From Chrysomallon squamiferum (lineage: Eukaryota; Mollusca; Gastropoda; Neomphalida; Peltospiridae), in NCBI GenBank assembly GCA_012295275.1, contig CM022674.1:7155436-7166435 (forward strand): a DNA stretch of 11,000 nucleotides, given 5' to 3'. The notes below the pieces were generated by a model. That model saw only the letters and a program-made list of their open reading frames with translations, was not told the DNA's origin and did no database searches. Every line of letters begins with the position of its first letter. Position 1 is the first letter of the stretch. The position numbers and the translations under genes are program-made. Below are positions 1-8,198 of the stretch, piece by piece.

Positions 1-125
1 CAGTAATAGTATTGGTGTTTTACATGCCATTCCTAATAGTAAGACTGCTACAGGTGTTGATGATATCTATATTGTTGCTGTTGTTGTTGTTGTGAATTAA
101 CTTACTAATATTTAACTGTGTACAG
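1..125 (+). other. 3' part of an intron upstream of exon A
   Basis: No coding signal is seen. The stretch holds a short TTG tract (about 73-92). It ends with TTACTAAT (102-109), a close match to a branch-point consensus with the likely branch adenine at 108, followed by the acceptor CAG ending at 125. The distance from branch point to AG is short but normal. No promoter was recognised; the gene start lies upstream of the window. Confidence 0.7.
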
Positions 126-255
126 AAACGTGTGTCCCACACGTCATTCCCACCCCTGACAAACTCAAAGACGCCTGTCTCAGTCCCGTCTCTGGAAAAC
201 CTGAGAATCGTGGAGGGAGAGGGTCAGGCCCCAGAAAACACGGACAACAAAATCG
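126..255 (+). CDS. unc-104: KIF1/Unc-104 exon A: linker before the conserved tail block
   Basis: The exon starts after TGTGTACAG and ends before GTAAGT-like GTAAG at 256. It reads in phase 0 from AAA and leaves one base, G, for the next codon. The peptide begins KRVSHTSFPPL and includes VPSLENLRIVEGEG and ENTDNKI. It is rich in Ser, Thr and Pro and looks like a flexible linker. In vertebrate KIF1 proteins a similar serine-rich stretch and an acidic stretch precede the tail block, so placement rests mainly on phase and on the following exon. The reading frame stays open past the donor, and translation across it would only produce a Leu/Phe-rich intron readthrough. No start codon is expected here; the GTG at 132 is internal. 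Confidence 0.78.
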
Positions 256-735
<480 letters not shown>

Positions 736-910
736 AAGACCAGGTGAATTATGAGGATCACAAGATAACGAGTAATGACACATTTCCTGAGATTGACACA
801 AAAGAGTTACCTGAACATCTTCAGCTGGGGTCAACTTTTCAGTTCCGGGTCACAGTTCTACAAGCTTCTGGAATCTCACCTGATTATGCAGACATTTTCT
901 GTCAGTTCAA
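736..910 (+). CDS. unc-104: KIF1/Unc-104 exon B: start of the conserved C2-like tail block
   Basis: The acceptor is TACAG ending at 735 and the donor is GTAAGT at 911. With the carried G the first codon is GAA. The peptide runs EDQVNYEDH, then an acidic [16 protein letters not shown], then [12 protein letters not shown] and [12 protein letters not shown]. The last motif is nearly identical to vertebrate KIF1A/KIF1B ([18 protein letters not shown]), which makes this the firmest anchor for family assignment. The beta-rich pattern resembles a C2-like fold, which is my inference. Two bases (AA) pass to exon C and form AAC (Asn). The acceptor is a CAGAAG tandem (NAGNAG), so use of the second AG would drop one Glu. 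In the flanking microsatellite the opposite-strand frame is a shadow. Confidence 0.95.
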
Positions 911-1182
911 GTAAGTAATTATTTTATTTTTAAATATTTGTTTATATACATAAGTATACAGATAATTTTTCAGGTTTTTATTTTTTAATTTTTTTAATTT
1001 TTGTTTGTTTATTTATTTAGTAAGTTAATTAGTTTGTTAGTAATTAAATTGTTAACTTTGAAATATAAATTGTTCAGTAACACTTATTTGTATAGTCATC
1101 CATATATATGTGAATGTAAGTATGTATGTATGTATGTATCTTTAATGACAGTATTATTTGACCTTAGATTATGATTATTATT

Positions 1183-1217
1183 ACAACAACAACTACTACT
1201 ACTACTACCACCACCAC
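1183..1217. repeat. Short ACA/ACT/ACC compound microsatellite
   Basis: ACAACAACA passes into ACTACTACTACT and then ACCACCACCAC. The ACT-to-ACC order is the same as in the two blocks of the preceding intron (482-504 and 560-619). Confidence 0.9.
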
Positions 1218-1280
1218 ATTACAACTACTACTAAATGAAACCATTAAAACTGTATAAAATTATTAGTAGTAATTTTACAG

Positions 1281-1491
<211 letters not shown>

Positions 1492-1552
1492 TCTAAGGTA
1501 TTTTATAAAGTATAATATTTACTAATTGTTGAATTGTAAATGTTTATTTCAG

Positions 1553-1643
1553 CTTTCTGCATCGCCATGACGAGGCATTCTCCACTGAGCCACTGAGGAA
1601 CACTGGGAAGGGTCCACCCCTTGGCTTCTACCATGTACAGAAC
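1553..1643 (+). CDS. unc-104: KIF1/Unc-104 exon [16 protein letters not shown] block
   Basis: The acceptor is TTTATTTCAG and the donor is GTATGT at 1644. With AA from exon B it encodes 31 codons: [26 protein letters not shown] and YHVQN. These are almost residue-for-residue the same as vertebrate KIF1A/KIF1B ([25 protein letters not shown]). It ends in phase 0 exactly after Asn. The strict conservation suggests a structured surface in the tail, probably continuous with the exon B C2-like region (inference). Confidence 0.96.
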
Positions 1644-2346
1644 GTATGTTTTTATTTTATTATTTTATTAAAACAAAATAATTATAGCTGTAAAGTACGT
1701 TTGGTAATTTTCTAATTAAAAGTAGCTTAAACAAAATGTTCAGCTTTAAGTTTGTGATGGTGGGGGGGTTGTTGTTGTTGTTGTGTTCAGTTTATGTAAA
1801 ATTTAATTCATTTTTTCAATTTAAAAAAAAATTATAATAAATTGTAAATTGAAATGTCATAAAATTATAATAATAATAAATAGATAACATATTTAATAGT
1901 AATTGTGGCTGAATTAATAGCAACTAATTTTCACCAAAAATAGTATTAATATTTTATAATAATAATAATAATAATAATAATAAAACTAATAATTTATTAA
2001 TAATCTGTCAGTAATAATGAAAGATGAAAAAAAAAAAAAATAATAATAATAGTAGAAAAAATAAAAAATAATAATGAGAGTTGTAGTATTATTGATGCAT
2101 CAAATAATAATACACTAAAAATATTATTAATATACTTTGTAATAATAATAAATGTTTAGAAAGGATTATTTAACAATAAACATGACAATATGCATCTTTT
2201 CACATCGTTTCATACACACATTGGTGAAGTTACATAAACCTGTCCTCAAATTTCTAATCACTTGTTTTCTGTCTGTACTAAAACAAAACAACTGTGATGT
2301 TAAAAACAGAGACCACATGTGACAAAGCCGATGTTGATGTTTTCAG
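1644..2346 (+). other. Intron C-D
   Basis: GTATGT donor at 1644 and GATGTTTTCAG acceptor ending at 2346. It holds a G7 run followed by (TTG)n (about 1761-1785), AAT/ATA runs (1957-1983 and scattered up to about 2150) and a poly-A run (about 2027-2040). The trinucleotide runs here are AAT on the sense strand, the opposite orientation to the ATT runs of introns A-B, B-C and F-G. No gene was seen on either strand; the minus-strand open frame over 2278-2466 is the antisense of exon D. Confidence 0.8.
1957..1983. repeat. (AAT)n microsatellite
   Basis: About nine AAT/ATA units in the intron, with further shorter runs nearby at 1867-1880 and 2040-2050. Confidence 0.9.
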
Positions 2347-2471
2347 TTCACGGTGACAGTGACGAAGTCGTTCATCGACTACATCAAAACTCAGCCCCTG
2401 GTGTTTGAGGTGTTTGGACATTACCAGCAACATCCACTGCACGAACAGTCCAAGGAATCTGGACAAATATA
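2347..2471 (+). CDS. unc-104: KIF1/Unc-104 exon [25 protein letters not shown] block
   Basis: The acceptor is TGTTTTCAG and the donor is GTAAGT at 2472. It reads in phase 0: [41 protein letters not shown], with TA carried over to form Tyr. Vertebrate KIF1A/KIF1B have the matching VTKSFIEYIKSQP and [12 protein letters not shown]. The segment after QQHP is variable in the family, and here it is short and polar. The exon completes the first conserved tail block. Confidence 0.95.
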
Positions 2472-2964
2472 GTAAGTTTTTATTTTATTTATTTTTATTT
2501 ATTTATTTATTTATTTTATTTATTTATTTATTTATATATTTTTAAATTTATTTATTTATATATTTTTAATTTATTTATTTATGTTATTCAATTATTTATT
2601 TATTTATTTAGTTATTAATTCATATTATTTATTTATTTAAAACATTTTTTTCCCCTTATTTTATTTTGTTTGCTTAATTTCATTTATTTATTTATTTATT
2701 TACTTTCATTTATTTGTTTAATTTTACTTATTTATTTTTTATTTTTATTTCATTTATTTAATTTATTTATTTACTTTCATTTATTTGTTTAATTTTATTT
2801 TTTTTTTTTTTTTTTTCTTTTATTTAATTTCATTTATTTTATTTTTTTTTAATAAACAATAATAATGATAATAATAATAATAACAAAACAAAATTCAACA
2901 AAATAACTGATGTTTAGAATATATTATTTAAGTTTGGTTATTATTATTATTTTTTTTCCAACAG
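2472..2964 (+). other. Intron D-E, mostly TTTA repeat
   Basis: GTAAGT donor at 2472 and TTTTTCCAACAG acceptor ending at 2964. Nearly the whole intron is TTTA/TTTTA repeat, followed by poly-T and a short AAT run. No coding segment was seen. Confidence 0.9.
2477..2850. repeat. Degenerate (TTTA)n and poly-T tract
   Basis: Repeated ATTT/TTTA units with TTTTA, TTTG and TTTC variants, ending in a T run of about 17-19 (about 2798-2816) and further T-rich sequence. AATAAT units follow at about 2860-2882. Confidence 0.9.
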
Positions 2965-3060
2965 TCGAGTGAGAACTCCTCCAAGTCGCAGTTTCCCTTC
3001 CAGTTTACCTGTGTCAAAACCTGTCCCCTCCCCGAAATACGGGGTCATTACAGCACCCAG
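2965..3060 (+). CDS. unc-104: KIF1/Unc-104 exon E: Pro/Ser-rich linker with VSKPVP motif
   Basis: The acceptor is CCAACAG and the donor is CAG|GTGAGT at 3061. TA plus T gives Tyr, then RVRTPPSRSFPSS, LPVSKPVPSPKYG and VITAP, leaving AG for a Ser codon completed by exon F. Family proteins carry an equivalent proline-rich linker with PLSKPVP, so the position is secure although the sequence is otherwise variable. The 3' half of this exon, from about 3006, is the template for a tandem array of decayed copies in the following intron. Reading past the normal donor meets TGA at once (3062-3064). Confidence 0.92.
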
Positions 3061-3535
3061 GTGAGTTAATTAGTATTTTAATCTACCTGTGTATGTCAAA
3101 ACCTGTCACCTACCGAAATACAGGGTCATTACAGCACCCAGGTGAGTTAATTAGTATTTTAATCTACCTGTGTATGTCAAAACCTGTCACCTATCCTAAA
3201 TACAGGATCATTACGGCACCCAGGTGAGTTAATTAATATTTTAATTATAAAGTTAGTTTCAAAACCTTTTGTCTAAATACAGTTATTATAGCACCCAGGT
3301 AAGTTAATTAGTATTTTAATTATAAAGTTAGTTTCAAATCTACCTGTGTATTCAAAACTTTTCATCTAAATACATCACTCAGGTGAGTTAATTAGTATTT
3401 TAATTTTAAAGTTCAGTTTATCTGTGTGAAAACTTTGAATTTTTACATCATCTGAATGATTTCTAGTGTAACTTCTGTGAAACCTCAAAACATGGATTTG
3501 TTAAATGTCTCAGGTGAGTTAATTAATAGCAGTTT
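3006..3535 (+). repeat. Tandem duplication of the exon E 3' end and its 5' splice site, about six decaying copies
   Basis: The unit runs from TACCTGTGT through TCAAAACCTGTC, AAATAC, GTCATTACAGCACCCAG and GTGAGTTAATTAGTATTTTAAT. Donor-like GT positions are 3061 (real), 3142, 3224, 3299, 3383 and 3514, so the spacings are 81, 82, 75, 84 and 131. The first copy is nearly identical to the exon but has lost one base in the C-rich segment, which breaks its coding frame. Later copies are increasingly degraded in the exon-derived part, while the AGGTGAGTTAATT or AGGTAAGTTAATT core stays almost unchanged. No copy has a convincing acceptor with a pyrimidine tract. Confidence 0.93.
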
Positions 3536-3642
3536 GTTTTTATTACACATTTTTAACTCTGCCTGTGTTCAAACTTGTACTTCAGTTAACATATATTTTC
3601 ATTTGTAAAGTTTGTTGTTATTTACTGTTTTTGTTTTCATTT

Positions 3643-3700
3643 TTGTTGTTGTTGTTGTTATATTTTGTTGTTGTTGTTGTTATTTCTTTATTTATTTATT
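3643..3700. repeat. (TTG)n and (TTTA)n tracts
   Basis: Two TTG runs separated by TTATATTT, followed by a short TTTA run. These are low-complexity intron sequence. Confidence 0.9.
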
Positions 3701-3778
3701 TTGTTTTTGTAACACAGGACTTCAGATCGTTTTTTACAATACTCTGAGTATGTCTTTTCTTATTTAATTGGTCCTTAG

Positions 3779-4010
3779 GTCCACCCTTCCATTCAACTTT
3801 CAGTCATCTTCTATCCTTAGTTCCACTATCCATTAATCCACCAAATTTTTATTTGAGCCAACTATCCATCAAGCTTTGTATTTCTGCAAAATTCCCTCAG
3901 TAATTTTAAAATGAACATCCACCCTTCCATCCATCCATCCTCATCACCCATTTCCATTCCACATTTCATCACCCATTTCATCATCCATCCATCCCACCAT
4001 CAGTCTCCTC
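3779..4010. repeat. Degenerate CCATCC/TCCATCA-rich stretch
   Basis: Many irregular copies of TCCATC and ATCCACC, for example CCATCCATCCATCC near 3930 and CATCCATCCATCC near 3981. CATTTCATCACCCATTTCATCA is a short internal duplication. Composition is pyrimidine-rich and unlike the flanks. It resembles the TCCATC-rich material around 9600-9860 but is not an obvious copy of it. Confidence 0.7.
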
Positions 4011-4201
4011 CAATAAATACATATTTTCTTAAATTGTATTTTTATTATATATAAATAACTAAACACCATCCCAATGCTTCAAGTCAGATATTTCATTATT
4101 TTACTTTGTGCTTATTCACTGTTGTATTTTTTTATTTTGTTGTAAATTTTGTTTTTATTTTGTTTATTGTAAAAATTTTGTTTTCATTGTGTGCTGTACA
4201 G

Positions 4202-4249
4202 AAGGAACAGATCTTTAATTATGGATGTTTCGAAGGCTGCAGGTATTTG
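4202..4249 (+). CDS. Candidate 48-nt cassette exon within intron E-F (uncertain)
   Basis: A pyrimidine-rich tract and TGCTGTACAG end at 4201, and TTG|GTAAGA follows at 4250. The 48-nt segment fits between a phase-2 donor (exon E, AG) and a phase-2 acceptor (exon F, T) and keeps the frame open: RRNRSLIMDVSKAAGI, with TG plus T giving Cys before TSPVYS. An alternative donor at 4243 would give 41 nt and a frameshift. I do not recognise this peptide from vertebrate KIF1 proteins, but the linker it would enter is variable and alternatively spliced in the family. The basic RRNRS would suit a basophilic kinase. A chance open segment of this size in 2.9 kb is quite possible. Confidence 0.3.
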
Positions 4250-4402
4250 GTAAGAATTTTATACAGGAATTTTAAGCATGTGTCATTTTTGCGGTGAAGG
4301 TTGCGAATTTGTGAAACTAGTCTAAATAACAATAGTGTTTGGTGTGTGTGAATTAAAATGTTTATTTCTTACATTTAGTAATATCAAATGTTTTTAATGT
4401 GA

Positions 4403-4579
4403 ATATTTAATACTTATATTTTTAAAATTGCATATTTAATACTTACATTTCTTAATATCAGATATTTAATTTTTATATTTTTCATGACAAATATTTAATA
4501 ATTTACATTTTATTTTTAATATTTCATACTTGTATTTTTTAAATTTAAATATTTAATACTTATATTTGTAATATTGTTT
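4403..4579. repeat. 29-bp minisatellite, about six degenerate copies
   Basis: Units start with ATATTTAATACTTA or close variants at 4403, 4432, 4462, 4491, 4519 and 4549, giving spacings of 29, 30, 29, 28 and 30. The consensus is roughly ATATTTAATACTTATATTTT followed by a variable AT-rich end. A further degenerate unit may lie upstream at about 4359-4390 (TTTATTTCTTACATTTAGTA). Confidence 0.85.
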
Positions 4580-5096
4580 AATATGTTTAAAGCAGAAGAA
4601 ATACTGAATTATTAGCTATTATAATCTAGAATTTGTTTGTATTATTCTTTGAAGTGTGGGAAATATGTTAGAGCAATACCAACTTTAAAAAAAAAAATTA
4701 AAAATATTTTTTATTTTTTTATCATTCCTATATTGTATTTCTTTTTCAAACTATTATTATTTTTTCTTATTTTTATTTATTTATTTATTATACTTTTTCA
4801 TTCTTTAAATTCTTTTTTACTTTTTGTTTTTTCTTTTTTACCAGTTTTGAATATAATGTAGATCACATTTTAAATGTTTTTATTTACTTTTTAAAACTAC
4901 TCTATCAGAAAACATTACTAAAAATATTAATTACATTATGACTTAGATATTTTTATACCTAAATATTGCAAGCATGAGTTACACATGTTTTCATAATCTA
5001 GATTAATCAATACTAACTATTCTTAATCTGAACTAATCCAAGATAATCCACTTTGATCAAAATAAAGTAACATTTGCTGTGTGTAGATTAATGAGG

Positions 5097-5118
5097 TTTT
5101 TTTTTTTTTTTTTTTTTT
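5097..5118. repeat. Poly-T run (22 T)
   Basis: An uninterrupted T run, with a second run of about 14 T at 5139-5152. It could be the inverted poly-A tail of an old retroposon, but no flanking element was recognised. Confidence 0.85.
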
Positions 5119-5916
5119 AATTTTTAAATTTTATTTATTTTTTTTTTTTTTAATCTTTGCTGCTAAGCTAGAATGGATCTATAATTTAGAATATTTCTGA
5201 TTCTTTCCATTAATGTCTTCAGTAAACTTTTTATGCATTAATCTTCTTTTGTGATTAGAGGAATTGTTGATAAAAATTATAGTAATAATCAATAAGATGA
5301 TGATGATGATGATATATAAATGATTGGTGGAATTTAATCTGATAGAGTTTTAAAACTGATTTTATTTTGTTTATTTATTATGACCTTTTTAATATTTAAC
5401 TTTTTAAAAATATGATTCTAAATGTTTATAAAAATAAAAATACTACATTCTAGATGCTACTTATAATGCAGTTGTTAATAATAATAACATCACACTATAA
5501 AAATAGCATGTAGAATGAATTCCTTTTTACAAGCATACTTCAATTATATAAATGTTTTTATTCTGTTTTTCAAAAGTGGTCTTTAAAATATAATTTAAAA
5601 ATAATAATATATGATAATATTCATAGCTTTTGAAAAATTAGATGTATTAATTTCATGGTTTTTTTCATTTTATTTTTACATTATGATCCTATAACAGGAT
5701 AACTTAAAAAAAAAAAACAAATAATAATAATAAAATTTAATTTTACACATTATTAAGACAGTATTAACCTATTGACAGTAGCAAAAAATGAGGAAAAAAC
5801 TGTATAAAATATTAAATACTAATGATAAATTTTTGAATTTATTTTCCTCTTACCAGAATTACGTATCAAACTTACCTGTAGTACAATATTAATAATTTAA
5901 AATGTTTATTTTTCAG

Positions 5917-5988
5917 TACAAGCCCAGTGTATTCAAGATGTGACCTTCTTGTCTGGTTTGAAATCTGTGAACTGGCACCAAATGGAGA
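5917..5988 (+). CDS. unc-104: KIF1/Unc-104 exon F: CDLLVWFEICELAPNGE
   Basis: The acceptor is TTTTTCAG and the donor is GTAAGC at 5989. AG plus T gives Ser, then TSPVYSR and CDLLVWFEICELAPNG, with GA completed by A of exon G to give Glu. KIF1A has KYDLLVYFEICELEANGDY and KIF1B has KYDLLVWFEISELE, so this is a clear match. The exon opens the second conserved tail block, which I believe corresponds to the region databases label DUF3694 (recalled, not checked). Confidence 0.95.
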
Positions 5989-6014
5989 GTAAGCAGCAAC
6001 ACTATTTAAAACTA

Positions 6015-6300
6015 TTACTACTACTACTTTTACTGCTATAACTACTACTACCACTGTTTTCATTATCATTGTTATTACTGTTACTGTTATTGTTATTTTT
6101 ATTTTTAGTATTATTATTATTACTTTTACTTTCATTACATTTATTATTAGCTTTATTGTTGTGTTGTTATTATTGTTAGTATTTTAATACTATTATTATT
6201 ATTAGTAGTAGTATTATTAGTATTTTTGCTATTATTATTTATTATTATTATAATTCTTATTATAATTATTATTACTATTAGTATTATTATTGTTGCTACG
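6015..6300. repeat. Degenerate ACT/ATT/GTT/AGT tract
   Basis: Interrupted trinucleotide repeats, starting ACTACTACTACTT and passing through TTACTGTTACTGTTATTGTTATT into ATTATTATTAGTAGTAGT. It is more degraded than the 6430-6690 tract and so is probably older. Confidence 0.85.
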
Positions 6301-6412
6301 GGTCTTACTATTGTTAATTTATTGTGATAATACTTTTACTTATTTTAACATTACATTTTTACTATATTATATAACAATACTACTACTGTTATTTTATTAT
6401 AGTTATCCGTGT

Positions 6413-6474
6413 ACTAATAATAATAATAAATATTATTATTATAATTGTTATTATTATTATTGTTATTATTATTA

Positions 6475-6506
<32 letters not shown>

Positions 6507-6559
6507 GATTATTACTATTATTATTATTATTATTGTTATTGATTATTATTATATTGTTA

Positions 6560-6600
<41 letters not shown>

Positions 6601-6643
6601 GTTATTGTTATTATTATTGTTATTGTTATTGTTATTGTTATTG

Positions 6644-6686
<43 letters not shown>

Positions 6687-6690
6687 TTTT
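6413..6690. repeat. (ATT)n and (TTATTG)n microsatellite ending in (TTTA)n
   Basis: AAT units (about 6413-6430) change to ATT units with regular GTT interruptions, giving a GTTATT hexamer phase at about 6600-6647. A perfect TTTA run (about 6656-6689) directly abuts the exon G acceptor at 6701. Confidence 0.93.
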
Positions 6691-6701
6691 TTATTACACA
6701 G

Positions 6702-6853
6702 ATATGTCCCAGCTGTGGTAGACCACATCACTGACACACCAACGCACGGCGTCTTCATGCTACACCAGGGGATACAACGTCGCATTCGCATCACCATCGT
6801 TCACGAACAGCAGCCTGATCTTATCTGGAAAGACGTCAAAGAGCTTGTCGTCG
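6702..6853 (+). CDS. unc-104: KIF1/Unc-104 exon G: VPAVVDH and [12 protein letters not shown] block
   Basis: The acceptor is TTACACAG and the donor is GTGAGT at 6854. GA plus A gives Glu, then [54 protein letters not shown]1A and KIF1B have [22 protein letters not shown] and WKDVRELVVG, so the match runs through the whole exon. One base passes to exon H and forms GGT. It is the best conserved and longest exon after exon B, and is markedly richer in G and C than the repeats around it. Confidence 0.97.
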
Positions 6854-7230
6854 GTGAGTCCAGGGTTCAAGCATGCTTTCATGGTCACAGTATGAAATTA
6901 CAAACTTTATGTTAAATTAACAAGCTGGAAGTAGAAGATGCTGAAGCTGATAGTAATTATAATGATATGTTGAACTTGTGTAGAATATTCATTTTGTTGA
7001 ATTTTAAATGTATATATGTACACATGTATCTATGTATGTCTTGTTTGTATGTGTTTATATGGTTTTCAAGTTATTAAGTATTATTATTATTTTTTTTTTT
7101 ACTTATTTATTAATAATTATTATTATTACTATTACTATTCCTATTATTACTATTATTATTGTTATTATTTGTCTTTATATTGTCTTTTTTTGTCGTTATT
7201 AACTAATGAAATATTTTCTTTGATGATCAG
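6854..7230 (+). other. Intron G-H
   Basis: GTGAGT donor at 6854 and TTTGATGATCAG acceptor ending at 7230. TTAACTAATG (about 7199-7208) lies about 25 bases before the AG and is a branch-point candidate. It contains an ATGT-like tract (about 7009-7040) and an ATT/ACT tract (7080-7170). No coding segment was seen. Confidence 0.85.
7080..7170. repeat. (ATT)n and (ACT)n tract with T run
   Basis: ATT units, a T10 run, then mixed ATT/ACT/GTT units. It gives poly-Tyr or poly-Ile open frames, which are rejected. Confidence 0.88.
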
Positions 7231-7336
7231 GTCGAATTCGAAACACACTGGAGTATCATGATTATGATGGAGAAATGACAGTTCTCTCCCTTGGTCTCTT
7301 CCCTGCTCATTTTCTGCAATACCAGAATGATGACAG
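7231..7336 (+). CDS. unc-104: KIF1/Unc-104 exon H: GRIRNT block and variable loop
   Basis: The acceptor is GATGATCAG and the donor is GTAAAC at 7337. G plus GT gives Gly, then RIRNTLEYHDYDGEMT, VLSLGLFPAHFLQ and YQNDD, with AG left for Arg. GRIRNTPE is shared with vertebrate KIF1A, followed by a loop of variable length (ILSLNI in vertebrates against VLSLGLF here). The donor GTAAAC is slightly off consensus but usable. The sequence continues into the FEAAWDSS motif of exon I. Confidence 0.95.
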
Positions 7337-7688
7337 GTAAACATTGCTGATATAAATAATCATTTATAGAACACAGCATCCTGACACTGAAATATAGAAA
7401 TAATAATATAAAATAAATATGTAATATTTTAACACATGCAACTATAATAATGAATTTGTCCGTAACTTTTTTTTTTTTTGTTGGAGTGTGGTTTAATTGT
7501 TTTTGGGTTTTTTTATAGTAAGGAGAGTTATTTACTTCAATAAGAAGAATAATCTTCTTTAAAAATAAAGAACTCTCTGTCTTGATAAAAGTCAAAATAA
7601 AGATAGTTATCTCCATTAATAATGGATTATTTCACCAAATAGAGTTATTTTCCTTGTTAATGTTAAATGAAAGAGATAAATTGCTCTT

Positions 7689-7726
<38 letters not shown>

Positions 7727-7846
7727 GTATGTATGTACATCTTTACTGTAAAAAATATAAATTTTGAAAAGTAAAAGAATTTATAAAACACAGTGACAAG
7801 AATGATAGTTCTTTAAAATAACATATATTTTTTTTTTTTTTTTCAG
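7337..7846 (+). other. Intron H-I
   Basis: GTAAAC donor at 7337 and a long T tract plus CAG acceptor ending at 7846. It holds T runs (7468-7480), a small inverted repeat AAGAAG/CTTCTT around 7541-7558, a TA dinucleotide run and an ATGT tract. The long minus-strand open frame (7227-7616) has no recognised similarity and overlaps the antisense of exon H. Confidence 0.85.
7692..7723. repeat. (TA)n dinucleotide microsatellite followed by (GTAT)n
   Basis: About 16 TA units at 7692-7723, then ATGTATGTATGTAC up to about 7739. Confidence 0.95.
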
Positions 7847-7961
7847 AGTGTTCTTCCAGTTTGAGGCAGCCTGGGATAGCTCACTGCATGACTCAGCACT
7901 TTTGAACCGAGTGACTCAGTGTGGTGAAAGAGTCTACATGACTCTGTCTGCTTATCTAGAG
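7847..7961 (+). CDS. unc-104: KIF1/Unc-104 exon [11 protein letters not shown] and YMTLSAYLE block
   Basis: The acceptor is T-run plus CAG ending at 7846. AG plus A gives Arg, then [29 protein letters not shown] and [12 protein letters not shown]1A has [21 protein letters not shown] and KIYMTLSAYIE, an unmistakable match. The phase-0 end after GAG fits exon J (GTG GAT). The donor there, GAG|GTTATT, is weak because it lacks the usual A at +3 and G at +5. Reading through would add poly-Val/Ile from the repeat. A nearby GTAATA at about 7977 is a possible alternative donor. Confidence 0.94.
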
Positions 7962-7975
7962 GTTATTATACTAAC

Positions 7976-7997
7976 AGTAATAGTAATAGTAATAATA

Positions 7998-8043
<46 letters not shown>

Positions 8044-8067
8044 TAGTAAAAACAGTAATAATAATAC
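7976..8067. repeat. (AGTAAT)n and (AAT)n microsatellite
   Basis: AGTAATAGTAATAGTAATA passes into a pure AAT run and back to AGTAAT-like units. It starts only 15 bases after the exon I donor. Confidence 0.92.
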
Positions 8068-8198
8068 AGGGACAGTATTAAGTCCTTGTGCAGTTTAAAA
8101 GATTTTATAACTTCTGATAAATGCCATGAAAAGAATAAGAGAAAAGAATTTGGGGATTTTTAAATATATATATTTTTTTATATAATCTGAATTTTCAG

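Larger units (their letters stand above)
3061..5916 (+). other. Long intron E-F (about 2.9 kb)
   Basis: GTGAGT donor at 3061 and TTTATTTTTCAG acceptor ending at 5916. From 5' to 3' it holds tandem copies of the exon E end (to about 3535), TTG and TTTA tracts, a TCCATCC-rich stretch, a possible cassette exon, a 29-bp minisatellite, poly-T runs (5097-5118 and about 5139-5152), a short GATGAT tract (about 5296-5313) and about 600 bases of plain AT-rich sequence (5320-5900) in which I see nothing further. The listed open frames at 3565-3747, 4106-4297 and 4637-4861 are hydrophobic AT-rich shadows. Confidence 0.85.
5989..6701 (+). other. Intron F-G, mostly ATT/GTT/ACT microsatellite
   Basis: GTAAGC donor at 5989 and TTATTACACAG acceptor ending at 6701. 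Almost all of it is tri- and hexanucleotide repeat. The open frame crossing into exon G from 6445 is poly-Leu/Ile/Val readthrough of the repeat and not a start of translation. Confidence 0.9.

Noticed and set aside
2278-2466. 62-residue minus-strand open frame
   Set aside because: It is the antisense shadow of exon D, whose plus-strand protein is highly conserved in KIF1.
4202-4242. 41-nt version of the candidate cassette exon using the donor at 4243
   Set aside because: It would shift the frame into exon F. The 48-nt version with GTAAGA is the only phase-compatible one.
5872-6135. 87-residue minus-strand open frame rich in Val and Ile
   Set aside because: It spans the antisense of exon F and the adjoining repeat, with no independent coding evidence.
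6445-6915. 156-residue open frame reading into exon G
   Set aside because: The N-terminal part is repeat readthrough. Only 6702-6853 is coding, bounded by an acceptor and a GTGAGT donor.
7227-7616. 129-residue minus-strand open frame
   Set aside because: AT-rich, Ile/Lys/Leu-biased, overlapping the antisense of exon H, with no recognised motif.
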